Below are positions 41,801 to 49,832 of a DNA stretch of 64,000 nt, in pieces. Both the position numbers and the translations under genes were made by a program. How positions within the stretch are numbered: the stretch's first letter is position 1; every line of letters starts with the position of its first letter. This DNA comes from Zongyangia hominis (lineage in GTDB: Bacteria; Bacillota; Clostridia; Oscillospirales; Ruminococcaceae), in contig NZ_JACRTC010000005.1 of NCBI RefSeq assembly GCF_014385095.1, positions 124,001-188,000 of the forward strand. Direction: 5' to 3'. The notes under the pieces are model-generated. The model searched no databases and was not told where the DNA came from. It saw only the letters and a program-made list of their open reading frames with translations.

Positions 41801-42107
41801 CGCCCGGGACGCAAGGGCCGTTTCTAGCGTCCGGAGGAGCTGGACCCGACGGACGGCGCATCAAGGTCTAGAAGGGCCGGTCGGTGGCGAGGGAAAGGGG
41901 TATCCCGACGGGGCCAAACGAATGTCTCCGGGACGGGGCATCCCGACGTACCGCCCGGAGAGGGCTGGAAGGGAAAATCTGCCAACTTTTCTCCGGCGGG
42001 GAGGGAGGCCGAATCTCCCCGCCACAAAGGACAGCATCCCCTGGTACTACTCAGTTCCCCTCCAAACGGCACCCAACGGGCAAAAAGTCGAGGCAAAGGA
42101 GAACACC
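41801..42107 (+). other. GC-rich structured spacer between yqfC and yqfD
   Basis: About 307 bases without a supported gene. It contains several inverted repeats: GGACGC/GCGTCC (41807-41812, 41828-41833), TCTCCGGG/CCCGGAGA (41925-41932, 41954-41961) enclosing a CGGG/CCCG hairpin, and GGCGGGGAG/CTCCCCGCC (41995-42003, 42015-42023). Two similar pieces, GGTATCCCGACG and GGCATCCCGACG, occur 37 bases apart. No T run follows any hairpin. It may be a structured RNA leader of yqfD. Confidence 0.45.
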
Positions 42108-43313
42108 ATGTTTATCATCAGACTATTCCGGTGGTTTTGCGGCTATGTCCGCTTCACGGTCACCGGTGATTTTATCGAGCGCTTTCTCAATCTGGCCATG
42201 CGGGGCGGCGTCAATATCTGGGAGCTGCACCGGGAGGAAAATCGAGTCACCGGCTGCGTGCTGCTGCGCGACTATAAGCGTTTTCGCCTTTTCACCCGAA
42301 AGACCGGGGTCAGAGTGCGCCACACCGGCGTGGCGGGCCTGCCTTTCGTGGGGAAAAAGTATCGCAAACGGGTGGGACTGCTGCTGGGCGTGGTGGCCTT
42401 CTTTGTCGCCCTGTTCGTCCTTTCCCAGTTCATCTGGCAGATCAACGTCAACGGCTGTGAGACGGTGGACCCCCAGACCATCCTGGACGCGGTGCAGGAA
42501 TACGGACTCAAGGAAGGGGTGTTCCGGGGCAGCGTGGACGCCCGGGAGATCGAAAACCGGGTGATGATCAAGCTGGATACCCTCTCCTGGATCGCCATCA
42601 ATATCCAGGGCAGCACGGCCAACATCGAGATTGAGGAGCGGGTCAAACCGCCGGAGATGCTGCCGCTGGATGACCCGTGCAACGTGGTGGCTGGTCATGA
42701 GGGAATGATCGTGCGGGTGGAGGCCCACGACGGCAAGGCCATGGTCGAGAAGGGGGACGCGGTCCAAAAGGGGGAGCTGCTCATCAGTGGCATCATCGAG
42801 TCCAAAAGCGGCAAGAATATCGTCAAGCACGCCTGGGGCAAGGTCATCGCCCTCTACGACGAGACCATGACCATCCGGGTGCCCCTCAAGCAGCGCCAGA
42901 AGGTCCTCTCCAATGAAAAAAAGGAGCGGGGCTTCCTGCGGGTGGGCCCGGTGGAAATTCCCCTCTCCCTCGGTTCCTCCCCAGGAGAGAACGCCCAGGT
43001 GCGGATCGAGGAGCGGCAGCTTTCCCTCTTTGGCTTCGCCCTGCCCATCCACCACGGCCAAAGGGTCTACCAGGATTTTTCTTATGAGGAGGTGACCCTC
43101 TCCCAGTCCCAGGCCAAAGCCCAGGCGCTCGCGAGGCTTGAGGAACTGGAGGAAAAGGGCGTCGGCGACTGCGAAAAGAAGGACCGGACCCTCTCGGGGG
43201 AGATAGACGGCGAATACTACATCCTGACGGCCCGCTTCGTGGTGGAAAAGGACATCGGCGTCACCGAGAAAATTCTCACGGATCGGGCGAAGGAGGGGGA
43301 AAATTTGCAGTAA
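42108..43313 (+). CDS. yqfD: Sporulation protein YqfD (stage IV, SpoIV-like)
   Basis: A 401-residue protein with one strong transmembrane helix (about residues 92-112) after a basic N-terminal domain (RLFRWFCGYVRF, FLNLAMRGGVNIW). The extracytoplasmic part begins with a POTRA-like fold (INVNGCETVDPQTIL) and continues with ERVKPPEMLP and GMIVRVEAHDGKAMVEKGDAVQKGELLISG, standard for YqfD. The ATG at 42108 has AAAGGAG eight bases upstream; a 62-codon in-frame extension runs through the structured spacer and is rejected. Confidence 0.93.
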   Translation: MFIIRLFRWFCGYVRFTVTGDFIERFLNLAMRGGVNIWELHREENRVTGCVLLRDYKRFRLFTRKTGVRVRHTGVAGLPFVGKKYRKRVGLLLGVVAFFVALFVLSQFIWQINVNGCETVDPQTILDAVQEYGLKEGVFRGSVDAREIENRVMIKLDTLSWIAINIQGSTANIEIEERVKPPEMLPLDDPCNVVAGHEGMIVRVEAHDGKAMVEKGDAVQKGELLISGIIESKSGKNIVKHAWGKVIALYDETMTIRVPLKQRQKVLSNEKKERGFLRVGPVEIPLSLGSSPGENAQVRIEERQLSLFGFALPIHHGQRVYQDFSYEEVTLSQSQAKAQALARLEELEEKGVGDCEKKDRTLSGEIDGEYYILTARFVVEKDIGVTEKILTDRAKEGENLQ

Positions 43314-43474
43314 ATTTTCGTTAGCCACTAGTAAAATTCAATAGTATTTGTTATAATAAACTGTACATACTGAGCAATTGCTCCAGAATTGTGAAAATAT
43401 CGTCCCAATCCGCGGGAAAGGGCGTCCTCTTGGGCATTGGCGGAAGAAAAAAGGGACCGGGAAAAGGTGAATGA

Positions 43475-44443
43475 ATGATCGAAAGAATTGTCGATGTGGA
43501 ACGGATGGAGCACGCGGTGGCTCTCTTCGGAAACTTTGATGAAAATATAAAAATCTTGGAAAAGGAATACGGCGTCACCATTCTGTGCCGGGGCACGGAG
43601 GTCAAAATTTCCGGCGACGAGGAACAGGTGGACAAAGCGCGCCGGGCCGTGGAAGGACTCTTATCCGTGTTGGAAAAGGGGGAAGTCCTCACCGATCAGA
43701 ATGTCCGCTATGTCATCACCATGGTGGCCGAGGGTACCGAGGAAAAGCTGGCGTCGCTGGCGGGGGACTGCATCTGCATCACCGCCAAGGGGAAGCCCCT
43801 GCGCCCGAAAACCCTGGGCCAAAAGCGCTATGTGGACGCCATCCAGAATAATACCATCGTCCTCGGCATTGGACCGGCGGGCACCGGCAAGACCTATCTA
43901 GCGGTGGCCATGGCGGTCAGAGCCTTCCGCAAGGGGGACATCAACCGCATCATCCTGACCCGTCCGGCGGTGGAGGCGGGGGAGAAGCTGGGCTTTCTGC
44001 CCGGCGACCTGCAAAACAAGGTGGACCCCTATCTGAGACCCCTCTACGATGCCCTCTTTGACATGCTGGGGCCGGACAATTACCAGAAATACCTGGAGCG
44101 GGGCAACATCGAGGTGGCGCCGCTTGCCTACATGCGGGGGCGGACGCTGGACGACAGCTTCATCATCCTGGATGAAGCCCAGAATACTACCCCGGAGCAG
44201 ATGAAAATGTTTTTGACCCGTTTGGGATTTAACTCCAAGGCGGTTATCACCGGCGACATCACCCAGATCGACCTGCCCGACGAGCGGAAATCCGGCTTGG
44301 TGGAGGCTTCCCGGGTCCTCAAACGGGTGGAGGATATCGGCATTGTCTATTTCAGTGAAAAGGACGTGGTGAGACACCGCCTCGTCCAGGAGATCATCAA
44401 GGCCTATGAAAAATACTACGAAGACGGAAAACGCCGGAAGTAG
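43475..44443 (+). CDS. phoH: PhoH-like ATPase
   Basis: A 322-residue P-loop protein with an N-terminal KH-like region and Walker A GPAGTGKT at about residue 132. The TRPAVEAGEKLGFLPGD, RGRTLDDSFIILDEAQN (Walker B) and ITGDITQIDLP motifs define the PhoH family. AAAAGGTGA precedes the ATG. It heads the conserved operon phoH-ybeY-dgkA-era-yqzL-recO, linked to RNA and ribosome maturation. Confidence 0.95.
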   Translation: MIERIVDVERMEHAVALFGNFDENIKILEKEYGVTILCRGTEVKISGDEEQVDKARRAVEGLLSVLEKGEVLTDQNVRYVITMVAEGTEEKLASLAGDCICITAKGKPLRPKTLGQKRYVDAIQNNTIVLGIGPAGTGKTYLAVAMAVRAFRKGDINRIILTRPAVEAGEKLGFLPGDLQNKVDPYLRPLYDALFDMLGPDNYQKYLERGNIEVAPLAYMRGRTLDDSFIILDEAQNTTPEQMKMFLTRLGFNSKAVITGDITQIDLPDERKSGLVEASRVLKRVEDIGIVYFSEKDVVRHRLVQEIIKAYEKYYEDGKRRK

Positions 44444-44459
44444 AAACGGGGGAAAGGAC

Positions 44460-44963
44460 ATGGAAAGTTTAAAGGTAATGATCTCGAATAAACAAAAGGA
44501 GGTCAAAATTCCCACGGGAATGCGGCTTCTGATCCGGCGCTGCTGCAATGCGGTTTTGGTGCTCGAAAAGTTCGAGGGCATTGCGGAGGTGTCGGTAAGT
44601 TTTGTCAATAACGAGCAGATCCGCCAGCTCAACCGGGAATACCGCCACAAGGATGCACCCACCGATGTGCTCAGCTTCCCGCTGGGCGAAAACGGGGTCT
44701 ACGATATCAACCAGGAGACCGGCGCCCAGCAGCTGGGCGACGTGGTCATCTCCATGGAAAAAGCGGTGGAACAAGCAAATCTCTACGGCCACTCCCTCCA
44801 ACGGGAGGTGGGCTTCCTCACCGTCCATTCCATGCTCCACCTGCTGGGCTACGACCACGAGGGCGGCGGCATACAGGCGGTGCATATGCGGGAAAAAGAA
44901 GAGACCGTCATGGCCCGTCTGGGACTCCAGCGGGACGCCAGCTATGTGTTTGTCGATGAGTAA
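44460..44963 (+). CDS. ybeY: Endoribonuclease YbeY
   Basis: A 167-residue zinc-dependent RNase for 16S rRNA 3'-end maturation and ribosome quality control. The catalytic site HSMLHLLGYDH matches the family motif H-x3-H-x5-H, and the TDVLSFPL loop is present. The ATG at 44460 is 16 bases after phoH. The last eight bases overlap dgkA. Confidence 0.96.
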   Translation: MESLKVMISNKQKEVKIPTGMRLLIRRCCNAVLVLEKFEGIAEVSVSFVNNEQIRQLNREYRHKDAPTDVLSFPLGENGVYDINQETGAQQLGDVVISMEKAVEQANLYGHSLQREVGFLTVHSMLHLLGYDHEGGGIQAVHMREKEETVMARLGLQRDASYVFVDE

Positions 44964-45444
44964 ATATGGCTTTTCGGCCCTGGGGCGCAGCTTTACCGCC
45001 GCGCTGCGGGGCTTTTGTCACTGTGTGAAAACCCAGCGCAATATGCGCATCCATCTGGTGGCGGCGTTTCACGTCCTCGCCCTGAGCGGGTTTTACCGCT
45101 TCTCCAAGGCGGAGTACGGGCTGCTTCTCATCACCTGCGCCCTGGTCATGGGATGCGAGGCGGTCAACACCGCCGTGGAAGTCCTTGCCGATGGATTTTG
45201 TCCCCGCCGGGACCCTACGGCCGGGCTCGCCAAGGACATCGCCGCCGGGGCGGTCCTCGTCTGCGCCTTCTTTGCGGCGGTGGTGGGCGTCCTCCTGTTT
45301 TGGAATCTGGCGGCTTTCGGTCGGATGGCCGGCTTTTTTGCCCGGTATCCCTGGGCGCTCTTAGTACCGGCGGCGACGCTGACGGCGGGACTCGTCTGGG
45401 CCATGGGAGCCCCGGGGAATTCAATAAAGAAAAGGAAATTATAA
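44956..45444 (+). CDS. dgkA: Diacylglycerol / undecaprenol kinase
   Basis: A 162-residue membrane kinase of the DgkA family, which in Gram-positives phosphorylates undecaprenol for cell-wall lipid recycling. KTQRNMRIHLVAAF and CEAVNTAVEVLAD (the active-site helix with E, N, D) are conserved, and three to four membrane helices are seen. A C-terminal extension adds another hydrophobic helix (about 125-150) and a basic tail. ATG 44956 overlaps the end of ybeY; no strong ribosome site, consistent with coupling. Confidence 0.92.
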   Translation: MSKYGFSALGRSFTAALRGFCHCVKTQRNMRIHLVAAFHVLALSGFYRFSKAEYGLLLITCALVMGCEAVNTAVEVLADGFCPRRDPTAGLAKDIAAGAVLVCAFFAAVVGVLLFWNLAAFGRMAGFFARYPWALLVPAATLTAGLVWAMGAPGNSIKKRKL

Positions 45445-45447
45445 AAT

Positions 45448-46347
45448 ATGGATACAAAGACAAAATCCGGCTTTATCGCCATTGTGGGCAAGCCCAACGT
45501 GGGCAAATCGTCCCTCTTAAACGCGCTGGTGGGGGAGAAGGTGGCCATTGTTTCGGGCAAGCCCCAGACCACCCGCACCCGGATTACCGGCGTGCTCACC
45601 GAAGGAGAAGTACAGCTGGTGTTCATCGACACCCCGGGGCTCCACAAGGCCAAAAATAAGCTGAGCGAATACATGGTCGAGCAGGTCAAGGACTCGGTGG
45701 CCGACGTGGATTTGGCGGTGCTGGTGGCCGACGCCACAGCCAAGGAAATTTATAAGGCCGAGCGGGAGCTGATGGAAAGCTTTGCCGCTTTGCATCTGCC
45801 CGCCATATTGGTCCTCAACAAAATCGACCTTTTGGACAAAAAGGACGCGCTCATGGCGCGGATGCAAGCCTTTTCCCAGTGCTATGACTTCGCCCACATC
45901 CTGCCCCTTTCAGCCCAGACGGGCGAAGGGGTGGACGAGCTGCTCCAAATTCTTAGGGAGGCGGCCGAGGAAGGCCCCCACTTTTTCCCAGACGACGCCC
46001 TGACCGACCAGCCAGAGCGGGTCATCGTGGCGGAAATCATCCGGGAAAAGATTCTCAACCACATGTATGAGGAGATTCCCCACGGCACCGCCGTGGCCAT
46101 CGAGTCCATGAAGGAGCGCCCGGGCGGAAAACTGATGGACATCCATGCCACCATCCTGTGCGAAAAGCAGAGCCACAAGGGCATGGTCATCGGCAAAAAC
46201 GGGGCCATGCTCAAAACCGTTGCGTCCGAGGCTAGAGCGGAAATCGAGAGCTTTCTTGACTGCAAGGTCAACCTCCAGTGCTGGGTCAAGGTGCGGGATG
46301 ACTGGCGCAACAAGGAGCGCGTCATCAAGGAGCTGGGCTACCAGTAA
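45448..46347 (+). CDS. era: GTPase Era
   Basis: A 299-residue GTPase needed for 30S ribosome assembly. G1 GKPNVGKS, G2 TTRTR, G3 DTPGL, G4 NKID and the C-terminal KH domain with VIGKNGAMLK are intact. It starts three bases after the dgkA stop. Confidence 0.97.
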   Translation: MDTKTKSGFIAIVGKPNVGKSSLLNALVGEKVAIVSGKPQTTRTRITGVLTEGEVQLVFIDTPGLHKAKNKLSEYMVEQVKDSVADVDLAVLVADATAKEIYKAERELMESFAALHLPAILVLNKIDLLDKKDALMARMQAFSQCYDFAHILPLSAQTGEGVDELLQILREAAEEGPHFFPDDALTDQPERVIVAEIIREKILNHMYEEIPHGTAVAIESMKERPGGKLMDIHATILCEKQSHKGMVIGKNGAMLKTVASEARAEIESFLDCKVNLQCWVKVRDDWRNKERVIKELGYQ

Positions 46348-46481
46348 ACGTTTTTCGCCGTTTGTCAAGGCTAAAGTTTTGCCAATACTGGACGACTTTC
46401 CCGCTGATAACGCCCGCCGCCATGGATAGAATTTTAATAAAGAAATTCGATCCTTCGTAAGGCGGAAAGGCGGTTTTGACC

Positions 46482-46670
46482 ATGGATCAAAAGGCGATGA
46501 ACGCATGGAAGCATTTTGAGCAGACCGGCAGCGTCGCGGACTATATGCGTTACCGGCAGCTCATTAACAATAGGGACACCGGCGCGGCCGGGTACGACCC
46601 CTTAGGAGGCGAAGACGGGCCCAATGCTGATTACGACCGATGGACTGGTGATCAAACAAAAATCTATTGA
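46482..46670 (+). CDS. yqzL: YqzL-like small protein
   Basis: A 62-residue protein in the era-recO gap, where Bacillus has yqzL. WKHFEQTGSVADYMRYRQL resembles the YqzL pattern (W...F..TG....Y). The C-terminal 25 residues are hydrophilic and not part of the family. Start ATG 46482 with AAAGGCGG eight bases upstream. It overlaps recO by 47 bases in another frame. Function unknown. Confidence 0.75.
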   Translation: MDQKAMNAWKHFEQTGSVADYMRYRQLINNRDTGAAGYDPLGGEDGPNADYDRWTGDQTKIY

Positions 46671-47370
46671 CGAGCACGACAGCCTGCTCACCATCCTGAC
46701 CAAGGAGCGGGGGGTCATCTACGCCTACGCCAAGGGCGCCCGGCGCCTCAAAAGCACCCTGCTTCCCTCCACCGAACTGCTGTGCTACTCCCATTTTGTC
46801 CTCTTTCAAAACAGGGACCGCTACAGCGTCAACAGCGCCGACTTAAACCAGGTCTTTTTCGGTGTCCGGGAGGACATCGAAAAGCTGTCCCTGGCTACAT
46901 ATTTTGCCCAGCTCTCCGGCCTCGTCCTCCCCGTGGAGGAGCCGGAAGAGGAAGCGCTGCGGCTGTTTTTAAATTGTATGCATCTCTTGGAAAAGGACAA
47001 GCTCCCCATGGCCCAACTCAAGGCCGTCTTCGAGTTGCGGCTGATGACGCTGTGCGGCTTCATGCCCGATCTCGTGGGCTGCGCGAACTGCGGGACCTAC
47101 GAGGGGGAGCGGATGTTTTTTGTCGCCCGCAGCGGTGAAATTTACTGTGGGAACTGCCGGGAGAAGTCCTCCGGCCCCCTCTTAGAACTGTCCCGCTCGG
47201 TGCTGCAAGCCATGCGCCACATCATTTACAGCGATTTTTCCAAGCTCTTCGCCTTCAGCCTTTCGGAGGAATCCTTGTTTTTGCTGGGCCGGGCGGCGGA
47301 AAATTATACCCTGTCCCAGGTGGACGCCGGCATTCCCACCCTGGACTTTTATCATTCTTTGCATGCTTAA
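46624..47370 (+). CDS. recO: DNA repair protein RecO
   Basis: A 248-residue recombination mediator that loads RecA with RecR. The N-terminal OB fold shows TTDGLVIKQKSIDEHDSLL and ERGVIYAYAKGARR; the zinc finger is CANCGTY...CGNC near residues 150-175. The ATG lies inside the yqzL frame with AGGAGG 13 bases upstream, somewhat far. Confidence 0.94.
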   Translation: MLITTDGLVIKQKSIDEHDSLLTILTKERGVIYAYAKGARRLKSTLLPSTELLCYSHFVLFQNRDRYSVNSADLNQVFFGVREDIEKLSLATYFAQLSGLVLPVEEPEEEALRLFLNCMHLLEKDKLPMAQLKAVFELRLMTLCGFMPDLVGCANCGTYEGERMFFVARSGEIYCGNCREKSSGPLLELSRSVLQAMRHIIYSDFSKLFAFSLSEESLFLLGRAAENYTLSQVDAGIPTLDFYHSLHA

Positions 47371-47427
47371 CCAACGTTTCCGGCGCGCCCAGCAGGCGCG
47401 CCCTTACAGATAAAGGAGTAACCATCT

Positions 47428-49809
47428 ATGAACTTAGCGAGACATTTCAAAGTGCTGGAGCTTGACAAGGTCCTCTCCATGCTGGCCGAGGAGACGAGCT
47501 TCGACGACGCCAGGGAGAGGGCCCTTGCCATCGAACCATCCTTTGACTTCGAGCGGGTACAGCTGCTCATCCGCCGCACCTCCGATGCCCACAGCCTGAC
47601 CGCACGCTACGGCTCCCCCACCATCCTGCACATCCAGAATGTGGCGGGCCCTTTGCGCCGCGCCCAGGTGGGGGCCTCCATCGGGCTTGGGGAGCTGCTA
47701 CATATCGCGGAGGTGCTGCGCACCATCCGAGGGCTTTGCCAGTGGCGGCGCCAGTGCGAAAATATGGGAAGCGAGCTCTCTCAGCTTTTCTCCTGCCTTG
47801 TGCAGAACAGGGAGTTGGAGGACGCCATCACTTCCGCCATTCTCAGCGAGGAAACCCTCGCCGACACCGCCAGCCGGGATTTACAGGACATCCGCAGGAA
47901 AATTGTGAACGCGGGGCTCCACGCCCGGCATGTATTGGATAAAATTATCCATTCGTCCACCTACGCCAAATTTTTGCAGGAGCAGATCGTCACCATCCGG
48001 GACGGCCGGTTTGTGGTGCCGGTCAAAAGCGAGTTTAGAAACGAGGTCAAGGGCCTGGTCCACGACACCTCCGGCTCCGGCGCCACCCTCTTTATCGAGC
48101 CCATGAGCGTGGTGGAGGCCAACAACGAAATCAAGGTCCTCCGCGCCAAGGAGCAGACCGAGATCGACCGGATTATCGCCGCCCTCTCCGCCCAGGCGGG
48201 GGAGTTTGCCGACGAAATCATTGAAAGCTACGACGCCCTCATCGAGCTGGACATCATCTTCGCCAAGGCCCGGCTCGCCTACAAGATGAAGGCCAGCGTC
48301 CCGGTGGTGCGAAATGACGGGGTCGTCAACCTCATCAAGGCCCGCCATCCCCTCATTGACCCCAAGCACGTGGTTCCCACCGATATTTCCCTGGGCCGGG
48401 ACTTTGACACCTTGGTCATCACCGGCCCCAACACTGGCGGCAAGACGGTGTCCTTAAAAACCCTGGGCCTTTTCTGTGCCATGGCCATGTGCGGCCTCCT
48501 CCTGCCCGCCTTTGACGGCAGCGAGGTCAGCGTCTTCGACCATGTGCTGGCGGACATTGGCGACGAGCAGAGCATCGAACAGAGCCTGTCCACCTTCTCC
48601 GCCCACATGACCAACATCGTGAAGATTCTGGACACCGCAGACGAAAACACCCTGGTGCTCTTAGACGAGCTGGGCGCGGGCACCGACCCGGTGGAGGGCG
48701 CGGCGTTGGCCGCGGCCATCCTGGAGCGGCTGCGGGAACGGGGCTGTAAAATCGCCGCCACCACCCACTATGCGGAACTGAAAATGTACGCCCTCAACAC
48801 CCCCGGCGTGGAAAACGCCTGCTGTGAGTTCGACGTGGCGACGCTCAGCCCCACCTACCGGCTGCTCATTGGCATGCCGGGGCGCTCCAACGCCTTTGCC
48901 ATCTCCCAGCGCCTGGGCCTCGGCCAGGACATCGTGGACCGGGCCAAGGAGCTGATGAGCGGGGAGCACATCCGGTTTGAGGACGTGGTGTCCGATCTGG
49001 AAAAATCCCGCCAGGAGCTGGAAGGGGAGCGGGACGAGGCCAGACGTCTGCGCATGGAGCTGGAAATGCGCCGGCGGGACATGGAAAAAGAGAAGGCGAA
49101 TCTGGAAAAACAAAAGGATTTAGAGATCGAGCGGGCCCGCTCCCAGGCCAAGCGCCTGGTCGAGCAGGTCAAATACGACTCCCAGAAGCTCTTGGATGAA
49201 ATTGAAGAAATTCGCAAGCAGAAGGAAAACGAAAACTACGCGGCCATGGCGGCCCGTGCCAAAAGCGAGCTCAAGGCCAAGCTGGAACGGCTGGAGGACG
49301 CCTCCAATCCGGTGGTGGCAAAGTCCAACGAGGGCTACCGCCTGCCGCGCAAGCTCAAACAGGGGGACGAGGTCCTCATTGTGGACATCGACAAGCGGGG
49401 CACGGTCATCGCGCCGCCGGACGGCGAGTTTGTCCAGGTACAGGCGGGCATTGTCAAGACCAAAGTCCATCTGAAAAACCTGCGGCTCATCGAAAACCAG
49501 CCCAAGAAGCCCGTTTTCTCCTCCACCCGCAATGTGAGGACCAATACGAAGAAAATGAATATGTCGGTCAAAACGGAGATCGACCTGCGGGGCATGATGG
49601 TGGAGGAAGCGCTCATGGAGCTGGACCTCTTCATTGACAGCTCCGTCATGGCGGATCTGGGCACCATCACCATTATCCACGGCAAGGGGACGGGGGCGTT
49701 GCGCAGCGCGGTGCAGACCCATCTCAAAAAGCATCCGAGCGTCAAGGACTTCCGTCTGGGGGTCTATGGGGAAGGGGAGAGCGGCGTCACCATCGCCAAT
49801 CTCAAATAG
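47428..49809 (+). CDS. mutS2: Endonuclease MutS2
   Basis: A 793-residue MutS paralogue that rescues stalled, collided ribosomes and/or acts on branched DNA. No mismatch-recognition domain is present, as expected. Core and clamp helices lead to the ATPase: Walker A TGPNTGGKT near residue 332, STFSAHM, LLDELGAGTDP and TTHYAELK. A long coiled coil (about 520-640) and a C-terminal Smr domain with HGKGTGALR follow. AAAGGAG is seen before the ATG. Confidence 0.97.
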   Translation: MNLARHFKVLELDKVLSMLAEETSFDDARERALAIEPSFDFERVQLLIRRTSDAHSLTARYGSPTILHIQNVAGPLRRAQVGASIGLGELLHIAEVLRTIRGLCQWRRQCENMGSELSQLFSCLVQNRELEDAITSAILSEETLADTASRDLQDIRRKIVNAGLHARHVLDKIIHSSTYAKFLQEQIVTIRDGRFVVPVKSEFRNEVKGLVHDTSGSGATLFIEPMSVVEANNEIKVLRAKEQTEIDRIIAALSAQAGEFADEIIESYDALIELDIIFAKARLAYKMKASVPVVRNDGVVNLIKARHPLIDPKHVVPTDISLGRDFDTLVITGPNTGGKTVSLKTLGLFCAMAMCGLLLPAFDGSEVSVFDHVLADIGDEQSIEQSLSTFSAHMTNIVKILDTADENTLVLLDELGAGTDPVEGAALAAAILERLRERGCKIAATTHYAELKMYALNTPGVENACCEFDVATLSPTYRLLIGMPGRSNAFAISQRLGLGQDIVDRAKELMSGEHIRFEDVVSDLEKSRQELEGERDEARRLRMELEMRRRDMEKEKANLEKQKDLEIERARSQAKRLVEQVKYDSQKLLDEIEEIRKQKENENYAAMAARAKSELKAKLERLEDASNPVVAKSNEGYRLPRKLKQGDEVLIVDIDKRGTVIAPPDGEFVQVQAGIVKTKVHLKNLRLIENQPKKPVFSSTRNVRTNTKKMNMSVKTEIDLRGMMVEEALMELDLFIDSSVMADLGTITIIHGKGTGALRSAVQTHLKKHPSVKDFRLGVYGEGESGVTIANLK

Positions 49810-49832
49810 CGGACATAAAAGGGGGCATCATC

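Noticed and set aside
41922..42107. 62-codon N-terminal extension of yqfD
   Set aside because: No membrane or family sequence in the extension, and the ATG at 42108 has an ideal ribosome site; the stretch is the structured spacer.
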